The notes under the pieces are model-generated. The model made no database searches. It saw nothing but the letters and a program-made list of their open reading frames with translations, and was not told the origin of the DNA. The position numbers and the translations under genes are program-made. A stretch of 64,000 bases of DNA from Candidatus Trichorickettsia mobilis. GTDB lineage: Bacteria > Pseudomonadota > Alphaproteobacteria > Rickettsiales > Rickettsiaceae. Shown here one piece after another: positions 45,589 to 55,467 of the stretch; the first letter of the stretch is position 1; each line of letters opens with the position of its first letter. Where the stretch lies: NCBI RefSeq assembly GCF_034366785.1, contig NZ_CP112932.1, positions 62,001 to 126,000 of the forward strand, written 5' to 3'.

Positions 45589-46303
45589 TCTAAGAATAGA
45601 AAATATTTCTAAATCATTCATTAAAAGGCCTATCCTCAGAGGTGTATCGTTGCAGATTACTCTTGGAGAAGTAGTCGGATTATTTGGTCCAAATGGAGCT
45701 GGTAAAACTACTTGCTTTAGTATTATCGCCGGATTGGTTAAAGCTGATTCAGGTAAATTATTTTTTGATAATCATGATATTACTCATTTACCAATGTACC
45801 TACGTGCGCAGATGGGACTAGGATACTTACCGCAAGAACCATCAATCTTTCGAGGTTTATCGGTATTTGATAATTTGCGGGCAGTTATTGAAATTACAGA
45901 ACGCGATAAGGAAATAGTAGAACAAAAAGCAGAAGATTTATTAGCAGAATTTTCAATTAGTCATTTAAAAAATTCACCGTCAATCAGTCTATCCGGCGGT
46001 GAGAGACGCAGACTGGAAATAGCCAGAGCGTTAGCTTCTAACCCCAAATTTGTGATGTTGGATGAACCGTTAGCCGGCATTGATCCGCTTGCTATTATTG
46101 ATATAAAACATTTAGTGAAATACTTGAAAAAACGTAATATTGGTATTCTTATTACCGATCATAATGTAAGAGAAACATTGGATATAGTTGATCGAGCTTA
46201 TATTATATATGACGGTAAAGTTTTAATGGAAGGTGATCCAACAGAAATAGTTAATAGTGACAAGGTACGAGAAGTTTATCTTGGTCACAGCTATACTCGA
46301 TGA
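45533..46303 (+). CDS. lptB: LPS export ABC ATPase LptB
   Basis: LptB (256 residues) powers LPS extraction from the inner membrane with LptF and LptG. Walker A is GPNGAGKT at about 53-60, the Q-loop [11 protein letters not shown], the signature SLSGGERRR and Walker [11 protein letters not shown], then the switch His in TDHNVRE. The [14 protein letters not shown] form is typical of LptB. The start overlaps lptA by 56 bases; the domain begins near [11 protein letters not shown]. lptF and lptG are not in this window. Confidence 0.95.
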   Translation: MITITTNINEQTLTATVNSLRIENISKSFIKRPILRGVSLQITLGEVVGLFGPNGAGKTTCFSIIAGLVKADSGKLFFDNHDITHLPMYLRAQMGLGYLPQEPSIFRGLSVFDNLRAVIEITERDKEIVEQKAEDLLAEFSISHLKNSPSISLSGGERRRLEIARALASNPKFVMLDEPLAGIDPLAIIDIKHLVKYLKKRNIGILITDHNVRETLDIVDRAYIIYDGKVLMEGDPTEIVNSDKVREVYLGHSYTR

Positions 46304-46325
46304 GAATCAAGAATATAAAGCATAT

Positions 46326-46868
46326 ATGAAACCATCAAACAAAAAACTTGCTTTATCCTTAGTAGGATTGAGTGTTAGCATGATATTTCTAAGCTTTGCT
46401 TCTGTCCCAATTTACAGTTTATTTTGTAAAGTTACAGGATTTGGTGGTACCACACAACAAGCATTCCAATCTTATCATTTACAAAAAGGTAAGAAACAAC
46501 TAGTTATAGAATTTGATGCAAACGTCGATCCGGCATTACCATGGCGCTTCATACCAAAGCAACGACGAGTTTCAATATTACCGGGACAGAATACTTTGAT
46601 TTTTTATGAGTCTGAAAATATTAGCAATGTTGATATTATCGGCACTTCAGTCTATAACGTTACCCCAAATAAAGCTGGTAGATATTTTGTTAAAATTCAC
46701 TGTTTTTGTTTTGAAGAACAATTATTACTAGCTGGACAAAAATTGCTGATGCCTGTTTCATTTTTTATTGACCCAGAATTTGAGAATGATCCGGACATGT
46801 CAACTGTTGACACTATCACTCTATCTTACAGTTTTTTTAAGATCCGTGAAATCAATAATCACAAATAA
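46326..46868 (+). CDS. ctaG: Cytochrome c oxidase assembly protein CtaG/Cox11
   Basis: The start is set at the ATG at 46326 ([14 protein letters not shown]); an upstream start at 46257 would overlap lptB. The 180-residue protein has one N-terminal membrane helix and a periplasmic domain with the copper-binding Cys pair in [10 protein letters not shown] (CFCF motif) and [12 protein letters not shown] near the membrane. Cox11 delivers copper to the CuB site of subunit I. It lies just before ctaE. Confidence 0.95.
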   Translation: MKPSNKKLALSLVGLSVSMIFLSFASVPIYSLFCKVTGFGGTTQQAFQSYHLQKGKKQLVIEFDANVDPALPWRFIPKQRRVSILPGQNTLIFYESENISNVDIIGTSVYNVTPNKAGRYFVKIHCFCFEEQLLLAGQKLLMPVSFFIDPEFENDPDMSTVDTITLSYSFFKIREINNHK

Positions 46869-46926
46869 TGATAGACTTTTGCTGTAATCCATTTCATTAT
46901 TATATCTAATATAATACAAATTTTTT

Positions 46927-47742
46927 ATGGCAAACAAACAGCACCCATTTCACCTAGTTGATCTTAGCCCCTGGCCTATTCTTACAGCATTCTCAATGTT
47001 ACTGGTTACCTCAGGTAGCGTAATGTTTATGCATAATTACTTTACCGGAGAATATCTTTTAGGTCTAGGGGTATGCTCATTATTATATTGTTTGTATCAC
47101 TGGTGGCGTGATGTAGTCAATGAGGGGATTATTGGTAAACACCATACTAAGCCAGTAAGAACAGGGCTTCGTATTGGCATGGCGTTGTTTATTTTATCAG
47201 AAATAATGTTTTTTGCAGCATTTTTTGGATCTTTTTTTAAAGCTCATCTCGCCCCAGTAGGCATTCTGGATGGTGTTTGGGTTGTCAAAGAAGGTGTTTG
47301 GCCACCTGCAGGTATTGAAACCTTTGACCCATGGGACATACCTTTTCTTAATACTTTGATCTTATTATTATCAGGAACAACTGTTACTTGGGCTCATTAT
47401 GCCATGGAAGAAAACAATCAAAAAGACTGCGTTACCGCATTAGGATATACAGTATTGCTTGGCATTTTGTTCACTACCATGCAAGCTTATGAATATCACC
47501 ATGCCAAATTCAAATTAAGTGATGGTATCTATGCAGCAAATTTTTACTTAGCTACAGGTTTTCATGGCTTACATGTAATTATTGGCACAATTTTTCTTGC
47601 TGTTTGTTATTTCCGCGCTAAGAATGGAGATTTTGTTAAAGGTAACGGATATCTAGGGTTTGAATTTGCTGCCTGGTATTGGCATTTTGTTGATGTAGTA
47701 TGGTTATTCTTGTTTACTTTTATATATGTATTAGGTAGATAG
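46927..47742 (+). CDS. ctaE: Cytochrome c oxidase subunit III
   Basis: The 271-residue subunit III has about seven membrane helices and the family motifs HPFHLVDLSPWPI, WWRDVVNEG near 60-68, LSEIMFFAAFFGSFF (about 94-108), GLHVIIGT at about 212-219 and EFAAWYWHFVDVVWLFLF near the C-terminus. It stabilises the oxidase and shapes proton entry. Subunits I and II are not in the window. A repeat-rich 1.3-kb spacer follows. Confidence 0.97.
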   Translation: MANKQHPFHLVDLSPWPILTAFSMLLVTSGSVMFMHNYFTGEYLLGLGVCSLLYCLYHWWRDVVNEGIIGKHHTKPVRTGLRIGMALFILSEIMFFAAFFGSFFKAHLAPVGILDGVWVVKEGVWPPAGIETFDPWDIPFLNTLILLLSGTTVTWAHYAMEENNQKDCVTALGYTVLLGILFTTMQAYEYHHAKFKLSDGIYAANFYLATGFHGLHVIIGTIFLAVCYFRAKNGDFVKGNGYLGFEFAAWYWHFVDVVWLFLFTFIYVLGR

Positions 47743-47760
47743 CATATACTAATACTAACA

Positions 47761-48131
47761 GTGAGCGCTCAGGGGTTTTTAAAAAAGTCGTCATTGTGAG
47801 GGCTTTGCCCGAAACAATCAAGTTCTTTGTACCAGATTTTCTGGATTGCTTCAGAGCTAAAGCTCTTCGCAATGACGTTGGTCACCAGCTTTTTAAGTAG
47901 TATATTGATGTTTAATTTTAAAAACCGTGAATGCTAACTACTAACCAACTTATATATCATGAATGTTGTTACGTTTTTTCGTATCTATTCACGTCCCCGA
48001 CAAACCTTTGCTGTATCAGGTATACAGATGGTGAGTTTGACAACAAACTGCCTCCAAGATGTCATTCCCAGCAACGGCGGGAATCCAGCGTACATCAATC
48101 TAAGCATTTGAGACTTTTATTCCTAGATTCC
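47761..48131. repeat. Repeat mosaic after ctaE
   Basis: The stretch from about 47784 to 47885 has GTCATTGTGAGGGCTTTGCC ... CTTCGCAATGACG arms with a GGATTGCTTC core. Another part (48059-48095) has GTCATTCCCAGCAACGGCGG with AATCCAGCGTA, the complement of a piece at 5734-5765. The open frame across it (47931-48146) is repeat-derived. Confidence 0.6.
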
Positions 48132-48293
48132 GAGAGTGTTCAATGAACTGTGTCAAATCGTCAAGCTTTGAGACCACGTTAGTGGTCGAAGCAATCCAGT
48201 CAAACGTTTTATTTCCTGGATTGCTTCGACCATAAATGGTCTCAGCTCAGACATGCTCTATTTTTATATTGACACAGTTCATTGAACACTCTC
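48132..48293. repeat. MITE-B, 162-bp copy with 8-bp target duplication
   Basis: Ends GAGAGTGTTCAATGAACTGT and ACAGTTCATTGAACACTCTC are exact inverted repeats, flanked by TAGATTCC on both sides (8-bp target duplication). It is inserted in an older repeat that resumes as CGCCTACGTGGGAATGACAT. Inside are GAAGCAATCCAG and its complement. Confidence 0.9.
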
Positions 48294-49028
48294 TAGATTC
48301 CCGCCTACGTGGGAATGACATCGAGTGCGTTAATAAGACTAGTGTATATATCATACATCTGCGGTTTGCCAGACTCTTGAATAGATACCGTGTATTTTTG
48401 TATTTTCTGTATACCACTCTACCCTAATATCATCTACACTTCTCGTGCGCTCAGGGATATATTGGGTTCGGAGTGACACTGATAATTTTAAACCTGAATT
48501 GAAACCTATACAATCCTAGCGCAGATTAGGATCCAGAAAATCTAAAAACTTGTCAGGATCACATTTTAATATTAATATAAATTAAAATATTAATATTAAC
48601 CTAGGTATTTTTTTAAGATTATGTGATCCTGTAAACATACTGAGCCTAAAACAAAATAGTATTTGTTTCCCGGTTAAATTAACTTATACAGCATAGGCAT
48701 TAATAAAACATTAATAAAACAACTATAAGTAAAAATAAATATATTTTTAGAACTTAGTTTCACAAAATAAAAGATCATTTTGCAAAACAATCAGATTTAA
48801 TTAGGCATACAAGTTATCTCAACTTGAAGTGTGGATTCCTGCTTTACCTTAGGCTGAAATAATTGTCACTTAATAACTGTATTACACGATATTGTATATA
48901 AAAGCTATAAACACTAAAACCAGCATCATCAAGTTGTCTTGAGCAATATCTTTGAATACTACTATAGACAAGCTGATAACACCGGTAAGTTTTTATTTAA
49001 AGAAGCTTCGATAAATTATATTCAATAA
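48294..49028. other. AT-rich spacer between repeats and the flagellin gene
   Basis: It begins with the rest of the older repeat (to about 48340), then mixed repeat pieces (GATCCAGAAAATC type at about 48520) and unassigned AT-rich sequence. No gene, tRNA or clear terminator for the flagellin gene was found. Confidence 0.45.
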
Positions 49029-49841
49029 TTAATCTAGTAATCTAACTGTTTCTTGTACTAGTCTATCGGCTAATACCACGGTAGCAATAGCCCCTTTAAT
49101 ACTAGCTAGTGCTGCTTTAAATTCATTTGAATCAATTTCATAATTAGTATTCAAATAACCATCACCTGCTGCATCCTGTACTTGGATAGAGTCTGACAAG
49201 GCAGTAGAAGCATTTTTCAAGCTTTCAATTTGTCCACCAACTGATGCTAGACCATTGGTGACCAAAGTGTCTACTGCTGCAATAAGAGTTTGAGCTGTAC
49301 CTTGGTTAGCTGCGGTCAATAGATCACCTGCAGCAGTTAACTTTGTGGTAGCTGCTTTTAGGCCAGGAGCGGTAACTTTAATAGTATCAGTCATTAATAT
49401 CCCAACTCTAACGTTTAGTGGAACAGCTGCTATAGATGTATCGCTGCTAAAAAGATTTCTACTATCAAAACTTGCTCCTTCAAACTGACGGTTAAGATCC
49501 GCAGTATTGGATTTATATAATGCATCTAGGGCAGCTAAAGTTGTAGGGTTTGCAGTATTCGCTTGAGCAATAATATCTTGTAGTCCTACAAGCTGTTGCT
49601 TTCCTGCTAATAATGTCGATTGCGCAACTTTAAGCAGATTAATACCATAAGCAGCACTTTTAGCAACGCTTTTAAGTACAGATGCTGTATTACGCAACTG
49701 AGAGCCTACCACATAATCTACGATATTAGCTTTACTTCTATCGCCAGTAGCTAAACGCTCACCAGCTTCACGTAATCTTTCGGTATTTGCTTTCATTGTA
49801 TTGCTAGCGATCAGGGTAATTGGATTAATAAAATCGGTCAT
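49029..49841 (-). CDS. Flagellin-like protein
   Basis: The 270-residue protein has flagellin ends. The N-terminal block (about 15-95) reads SNTMKANTERLREAGERLAT ... SQLRNTASVLKS ... GINLLKVAQSTLLAGKQQLV, matching the D0/D1 pattern of flagellin (rLssGxRInsA...L..aqseLg.i...l). The C-terminal ~45 residues (EFKAALASIKG...VLADRLVQETVRLLD) form the matching helix. The middle domain is short and Ala/Thr-rich. A strong AGGAG ribosome site precedes the ATG. No other flagellar genes are nearby. It could be part of a dispersed flagellar set or a flagellin-derived surface or secreted protein. Confidence 0.75.
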   Translation of the reverse strand: MTDFINPITLIASNTMKANTERLREAGERLATGDRSKANIVDYVVGSQLRNTASVLKSVAKSAAYGINLLKVAQSTLLAGKQQLVGLQDIIAQANTANPTTLAALDALYKSNTADLNRQFEGASFDSRNLFSSDTSIAAVPLNVRVGILMTDTIKVTAPGLKAATTKLTAAGDLLTAANQGTAQTLIAAVDTLVTNGLASVGGQIESLKNASTALSDSIQVQDAAGDGYLNTNYEIDSNEFKAALASIKGAIATVVLADRLVQETVRLLD

Positions 49842-50573
49842 AACTTATTCTCCTTTTAATTTTTTTATTAATTATTAATTTAATAGAGTGATATATATCT
49901 ATAACATGAATATATATTATTCTATCATTTTCTTAAGCAACATTCGTGCCAAATTTTATTAATTTTCAGTTAAAAGAAGGGAAAATTATCTTGATAACAG
50001 CAAAATTTATTTTGGTTGTGGTATTTTAACGTGTATTGTTAATATAGCTAACTTGGATATGGTTATTTCCGTAGAATTGCTCAGTAAATATTAACGAATA
50101 TGCAAATACAAGCTTATATGATAGGAGTTGTACTGAACCTAAAAAGGCTAAGTACAGGCTACCATTATTATTAGCTGCGCTCCCTCAAGCAATGACGGCT
50201 GGAATTGGTCTCTGTGATATTTAAAAGATATTTTAATTGGCAACTCGCATTAAATAATATACGTAACTATTCTCCAATAATTACATATAAGCTGCTTTAC
50301 AGCAGAAGCAATCCAGTCAAACTTATTTCCTGGATTGCTTTCGACCATAAACGGTCTCAAAGCTTGACGTGCTCTATTTTTATATTAACACAGTTCAGGG
50401 AAGACCCTTAATATTGCTTTTATTTTAGATGTTTTCTGAAGATCTATTGCTCTATTTCTTAAATCGACTATACGCTTTCATCTCACTCATAATTAAAATT
50501 TTATCTTAGAAGTTTATTGCATAACACAAGAAAATATACTAAAAAATATAATCTATAAATATTGAGCAAATAA
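49842..50573. other. Divergent promoter region with repeat remnants
   Basis: The part next to the flagellin start (49842-49930) is very AT-rich and probably holds its promoter. From about 50150 to 50400 lie repeat arms with AGAAGCAATCCAGTCAAAC and GGATTGCTTTCGACC, similar to the MITE-B interior. The open frame at 50205-50411 is repeat-derived. No intact gene. Confidence 0.5.
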
Positions 50574-52175
50574 ATGACAATTTCTGATAAATCACCTACT
50601 TCAAATGATTCATATGATGAATTTCCATACGAGAGTTACCCTTTTCCTCATACCAGACCTGAATATTTAAGGACTATTGGAGTATTATTTGGCATGACTC
50701 CACCAACATTGAAAACTGCTAGAGTTCTAGAATTAGGATGTTCTAATGGTGGTAATATTATTAATTTTGCTGAAACATATCCTAAATCTTATTCACTGGG
50801 AGTTGATTTATCAAAAACAGAAATTGAGCATGGGCATAAGCTAATACAAAAGCTTGGATTAAAAAATATTGAATTAAAACATATGTCTATTACTGACCTT
50901 GATGAATCATTTGGTAAATTCGATTACATAATTTGTCATGGAGTATTTTCTTGGGTACCTGATGCAGTTAAAGATAAAATTTTAGAAATATCTAATAAAT
51001 TATTAAACAAGAATGGCATATCTTTTATCAGCTATAATGTTTTACCTGGTTGGAATATGGTCAATAACATACGTGATATGATGCTATTTCATTCATCAAT
51101 TTTTGAAGATACTCATAACAAAGTTAAGCAAGCCAAGTTATTCTTAGATTTTGTTAATGATTCATTGCAAGATTCTACAGCTCCATATGCCAAATTTTTA
51201 AAAGAAGAAGCTCTAGCATTAGCTAAACATGAGGATCAATATTTGCGCCATGAATATTTAGCAGAAGAAAATACACCATTTTACTTTCATAAATTTATGG
51301 ATCTAGCACGAGCTCACTCTCTGAATTATCTTGGTGACGCCAACATTCAAACTATGTATTTAGGAAATTTACCAGCACATGCTTCAGAAAAACTTGCAGT
51401 AATTAATGATATTGTCCGAACTGAACAATATATTGATTTTATTTATAACAGAAGATTTAGATGCACTCTATTAGTGGGTAAAGATACCGTCATTAATAGA
51501 GCTATTACTTCAGAAATCTTGGATCAATTCTATACTATGTGCATGTTATCTGCAGATAAACTAGAAAGCGATATAGACCTAAGCAATGCATTAGAAAGCA
51601 TTACTTTTTCTTTAATTGAGTCTACAGCAACTTCAATCTCAACTTCTTCTCCGATCATGAAAGCTATCTTTTATAGCTATATAGATAATATAGGTAATCC
51701 ATTAAAAATAAATAAGTTATTACATGTCGCTTCGACAAAACTACCACAATTTGCACTCCAAGACTTCATTCAAGAATTTAATAATAATATCGGAAAATTA
51801 GTACTTAGTGGTTATATTAAACTTTTTGAAAGCAAACCTGCTAGTATTTTTGAAATATCAGCAAAACCTAAAGCAAGTAATTTAGCGAGATATCAGGCTG
51901 CTCATGCTTCAATCAATAAATTATGGATTACCACTCAAATTAATCAGTTACTAGCAATCCAGCTGCCTGATAAATATGTCCTTGAGTTACTCGATGGTAA
52001 TCATAATCTAGAACAAATTACAACAAAACTTACTGATAAATTTGTTAAAGGTGAATTAGTTGCAGCAGAAGGTGATGTCAAAATTACAGACAAAGCTACT
52101 TTAAAAAACTTAGCTTCAAAATGTGTGGAATCAAGTTTAGAAAAATTTAGACGTAATTTTATTTTGGTTGCATAA
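50574..52175 (+). CDS. PKMT-like protein lysine methyltransferase, paralog D
   Basis: The 533-residue protein is the fourth PKMT-like copy, away from the other three. The N-terminal SYDEFPYESYPFPHTRPEYL motif (about 13-32) and VLELGCSNGGN (about 53-63), GVDLSKTEI and FDYIICHGVFSWV establish the SAM domain. The regulatory part has RTEQYIDFIYNRRFRCTLLV, and the C-terminal domain differs most. It is followed by ppa after 40 bases. In Rickettsia two such enzymes (PKMT1 and PKMT2) mono- and trimethylate OmpB lysines; this window alone carries four paralogs. Confidence 0.87.
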   Translation: MTISDKSPTSNDSYDEFPYESYPFPHTRPEYLRTIGVLFGMTPPTLKTARVLELGCSNGGNIINFAETYPKSYSLGVDLSKTEIEHGHKLIQKLGLKNIELKHMSITDLDESFGKFDYIICHGVFSWVPDAVKDKILEISNKLLNKNGISFISYNVLPGWNMVNNIRDMMLFHSSIFEDTHNKVKQAKLFLDFVNDSLQDSTAPYAKFLKEEALALAKHEDQYLRHEYLAEENTPFYFHKFMDLARAHSLNYLGDANIQTMYLGNLPAHASEKLAVINDIVRTEQYIDFIYNRRFRCTLLVGKDTVINRAITSEILDQFYTMCMLSADKLESDIDLSNALESITFSLIESTATSISTSSPIMKAIFYSYIDNIGNPLKINKLLHVASTKLPQFALQDFIQEFNNNIGKLVLSGYIKLFESKPASIFEISAKPKASNLARYQAAHASINKLWITTQINQLLAIQLPDKYVLELLDGNHNLEQITTKLTDKFVKGELVAAEGDVKITDKATLKNLASKCVESSLEKFRRNFILVA

Positions 52176-52215
52176 TTGTATATACTTCTTTTAAAACTTA
52201 TTTAGGTAAATATTT

Positions 52216-52740
52216 ATGTTAATTGATAAAATAGCTGCACAAAATTCACAAGGTGAAATAAATGTAATTATTGAAATACCAATGAATGCACCTCCAGTTA
52301 AATATGAGTTTGACAAGGATTCTGGAGCTATTTTTGTCGATCGTTTCATCCAAACATCAATGTTTTATCCATGTAATTATGGCTTTGTTCCTCATACTTT
52401 ATCTGGTGATGGTGATCCAGTTGATGTACTAGTGATTTCAAACTATCCAGTGATTCCTGGTAGTGTCATAAGAGCTAGACCAGTAGCAGTGTTAATGATG
52501 GAAGATGAATCCGGAATCGATGAAAAAATAATTGCAGTGCCAGTATCAAAATTAGACCCTTCTTTTAGTACTGTGCAAGACTTGGAAGACCTTAACTCAG
52601 TTTTAAAACAAAGAATATCGCATTTTTTTGAACATTATAAAGATTTAGAAAAAGGTAAATGGGTTAAAGTTACTGGCTTTGAAGGAGCGCAAAAAGCAAG
52701 AACTTTAATCAAAGAGGGCGTAGATCGTAAACTTAGCTGA
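52216..52740 (+). CDS. ppa: Inorganic pyrophosphatase
   Basis: The 174-residue soluble PPase hydrolyses pyrophosphate to phosphate and pulls biosynthetic reactions forward. The signature DGDPVDVLV is at about 67-75, preceded by YPCNYGFVPHTL. It has the typical family I length and the EHYKDLEKGKWVKV motif near the C-terminus. It lies behind a PKMT paralog on the same strand and ends before a repeat-bearing spacer. Confidence 0.97.
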   Translation: MLIDKIAAQNSQGEINVIIEIPMNAPPVKYEFDKDSGAIFVDRFIQTSMFYPCNYGFVPHTLSGDGDPVDVLVISNYPVIPGSVIRARPVAVLMMEDESGIDEKIIAVPVSKLDPSFSTVQDLEDLNSVLKQRISHFFEHYKDLEKGKWVKVTGFEGAQKARTLIKEGVDRKLS

Positions 52741-52922
52741 AATCATTTTTTAGCTTTTATCCTAGAAATTTATGAACTTTGATTTTTCGACACACTACGG
52801 TTATCCTTGCGACACTAGCTATCATCCTGAATTTGTTTCGGGATGACAGTGGTAAGCGTTGTTCACGGTTTTTAGAAAAAGTCGTCTTGCTTGAGATAAA
52901 GCTACAAACTCTCACATAAAAA

Positions 52923-53678
52923 TCAAGAACCAAAAAATACCTCACCAGCCGATAGACTATATATTTGACCACAAGCAAGTTTAATTCGTATATTACCTGT
53001 AAGGTCTATGTCCTGGAATCTACCAGAAATCCTATTTTTACCGTCATCAATTGTAATTACTTTATTTAGTTTATTAGCTTTTTTGAGCCATAATTGCCTA
53101 ATCGGCATAAACCCTTGTTGTTGCCACATAGAAAAATACTTTTCAAAAAAACTTATAAATAAATGTAGAGTCTGATCAGAACCTACTTGATCTATCCCAA
53201 AATTAAATAAATTTGTAGCTGGTTGATCAATATCCAATGGATTAGATCGCAGATTAATCCCTACTCCTATGATTAAATAACCACTATTTGATAACTTGAT
53301 TGATTCAAGTAAAATTCCGGCTATTTTTTTGCTATCAACCAGGACATCATTAGGCCACTTTAGTCCAATTGTTAAAGTAAGATTTGCACTCTTTGCTATA
53401 GCTATAACAGTATCATAAACAGCTAATGCTGTAACAAATGATAATTGTGGCTGTATTTCAATAGGAATATTTTTTTCAAGTAGTATACTAGCATAGAAAT
53501 TACCAGGCTCTGAATACCATTTTTTAGAATATTTACCACGTCCAGCTGTCTGACTTTGAGCCCAAATGACAAAATTACCGGTTACTCCTGCTTTAGCTAA
53601 CCTAATTGCCTCAGAATTTGTACTATCAATCTCATCAAAAATCAGTAAATTGTATTTTTTAAGCCATGGCAGATGCAT
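52923..53678 (-). CDS. birA: Biotin--[acetyl-CoA-carboxylase] ligase BirA
   Basis: The 251-residue protein joins biotin to acceptor lysines of biotin carboxyl carrier proteins. The active-site loop GRGKYSKKWYSEPGNFYASI is at about 47-66, and KWPNDVLVDSKKIAGILLES follows. There is no N-terminal helix-turn-helix domain, so it is a class I ligase without repressor function. It is the last gene after nuoN on the minus strand, a neighbourhood common in alphaproteobacteria. Confidence 0.95.
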   Translation of the reverse strand: MHLPWLKKYNLLIFDEIDSTNSEAIRLAKAGVTGNFVIWAQSQTAGRGKYSKKWYSEPGNFYASILLEKNIPIEIQPQLSFVTALAVYDTVIAIAKSANLTLTIGLKWPNDVLVDSKKIAGILLESIKLSNSGYLIIGVGINLRSNPLDIDQPATNLFNFGIDQVGSDQTLHLFISFFEKYFSMWQQQGFMPIRQLWLKKANKLNKVITIDDGKNRISGRFQDIDLTGNIRIKLACGQIYSLSAGEVFFGS

Positions 53679-53784
53679 TATTCATCTCTTACTGTCTAGT
53701 ATAATAGCTGGGTTGAAATTGCCAACAACACAATTCCAAACGCTGAAGATTAGATTCAAGTATACATTTAAGCAGTCAGTAATT

Positions 53785-55185
53785 CTAAATAATTAGCAGT
53801 AACAATGAAAATAATAATAGGAAAGTTACCACAAGACAGGTAATAAATAATAAACCGTTGCTAGTTGGTATTATTTCTGTTTGCTTAATATTGTCAGCAA
53901 AATACATTGACCTAACAATCTTTAAATAATAATAACTAGCGATAATACTGCTAATCATCCCAATGACAGCAAGCACTATTTCTTGTTGTTTAATGGCCTG
54001 GTAAAAAATATAGTATTTACCAAAAAATCCTGCCAGTGGTGGCAAACCAATCATAGAAAACATCATCACTGCAATTGCAGCAGCAATTGCTTTTCTGTTT
54101 GTGGCTATACCGCTAATATTATCAAAAGTTGCTTCTTCAGCATTTTTTCCAAGCAACGCAATAAGACAAGCAAAAAAACCTAACGCTGCAATAATATAAA
54201 TAACCATATAAATTATGGCTGATAAAATTCCAGCAACATTCTGCAAAGATATTCCCATTAAGACATAACCAACATTCAAAATTGTACTATATGCCATTAA
54301 TCTTTTGATAGATTTTTGCATAATGGCTCCAAGTGAACCAATAACCATCGAAAATATAGCAACAATTTTAATTAAAGACCCAGTAATTTGTGGATATTCT
54401 CCAATCATTAAAGTAAGTATATTTAATAAAACAAATAGTACTCCTATTTTTTGCGCTGTGGCAAAATAGGCAACAGTAGTTACTGACGATCCTTCATATA
54501 CATCAGGCGTCCACATATGCAGCGGTGCCGCAGAAAATTTAAATAACAAACCACTTAACATTAATACAGCACCAATAACAATCCCTATATTAGGAATCTG
54601 TACTGCATTATTAAACATCGCAACGATTACTTTAAAGTCCAAACTGCCAGCAAAGCCATATAAAAACGACATGCCTAACAAAGTGATACAGCTAAGTAAT
54701 GCTCCCAATACAAAATATTTTACTGCGGCTTCTGCAGATTTTATATCTAGACTAAACCCTGCTAAAGCGTATCCAGTCAAAGCAGTTAATTCTAATCCAC
54801 AAAATAATAATAATAAATTACGTGATGAAATCGATAAAAAAATCCCAAGCATTGAAAATAATAACAAGGTTATATATTCCATTCTGACGTTTAACGCAGA
54901 TATCTTACAAAATTCATAATATATTATTATACTCATTATTGTAAAGCCAAGTACCAGTAATTTGTAAAATGAGGTAACAACACTGCTGACAAATGATCCG
55001 TTACATCCTATACCATGAGAACCTAATAATACCACCAATACTAACATTAAAAATATTAGTACTACAATCGTAACCTTAACAATTAAGTTTACACGCTCAC
55101 GATAAAATACGGCCGCCACTTGCGCCAACAGCGCAAGAGCCGTCAATATAAACTCTGGTATTATCATCATAAAATGTGTTAACAC
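53785..55185 (-). CDS. nuoN: NADH-quinone oxidoreductase subunit N
   Basis: NuoN (466 residues) is an antiporter-like membrane subunit of complex I. Fourteen helices are predicted. The Lys of the proton path lies in LLFKFSAAPLHMWTPDVYEGSSV (about 218-240), and the discontinuous helix region PLAGFFGKYYIF is near 383-394. It follows nuoM on the same strand, but a repeat of about 280 bases intervenes, which is unusual inside nuo operons. Confidence 0.96.
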   Translation of the reverse strand: MLTHFMMIIPEFILTALALLAQVAAVFYRERVNLIVKVTIVVLIFLMLVLVVLLGSHGIGCNGSFVSSVVTSFYKLLVLGFTIMSIIIYYEFCKISALNVRMEYITLLLFSMLGIFLSISSRNLLLLFCGLELTALTGYALAGFSLDIKSAEAAVKYFVLGALLSCITLLGMSFLYGFAGSLDFKVIVAMFNNAVQIPNIGIVIGAVLMLSGLLFKFSAAPLHMWTPDVYEGSSVTTVAYFATAQKIGVLFVLLNILTLMIGEYPQITGSLIKIVAIFSMVIGSLGAIMQKSIKRLMAYSTILNVGYVLMGISLQNVAGILSAIIYMVIYIIAALGFFACLIALLGKNAEEATFDNISGIATNRKAIAAAIAVMMFSMIGLPPLAGFFGKYYIFYQAIKQQEIVLAVIGMISSIIASYYYLKIVRSMYFADNIKQTEIIPTSNGLLFITCLVVTFLLLFSLLLLII

Positions 55186-55242
55186 AAATGTACTTCAATT
55201 AAATTCAACAATTCCAGTTTTTTACCAGGCTACTATCGAGGC

Positions 55243-55442
55243 ATATGCGTCAAGTTTAAGGAAAAAGAGACTACATACAAACTTCTTACTTAAGCACACA
55301 GTTATTGCGATGGCTCTGCCTGAAGCAATCCAGTGAAATAATTATAACCAGATTGCCACGTTCGCTGCGCTCTCTCTCAATGACGGTGTGGTGTAGGTGT
55401 ATACGGTTTACATCGCCTCTTTTCCTTAATTTGACGTGTATG
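55243..55442. repeat. Palindromic repeat between nuoM and nuoN
   Basis: Ends (CATATGCGTCAAGTTTAAGG at the left, CCTTAATTTGACGTGTATG at the right) are inverted repeats. The interior has TGAAGCAATCCAGTG and CAGATTGCCACG arms. It occupies the spacer inside the nuo operon. Confidence 0.7.
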
Positions 55443-55467
55443 ACTACACTAATTCTCAAAATTTAAC

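Noticed and set aside
47931-48427. Two open frames after ctaE (47931-48146, 48236-48427)
   Set aside because: Both run through palindromic repeats and a MITE-B insertion.
50205-50411. 68-codon frame upstream of PKMT paralog D
   Set aside because: Its second half is repeat sequence with the GAAGCAATCCAG core; no ribosome site.
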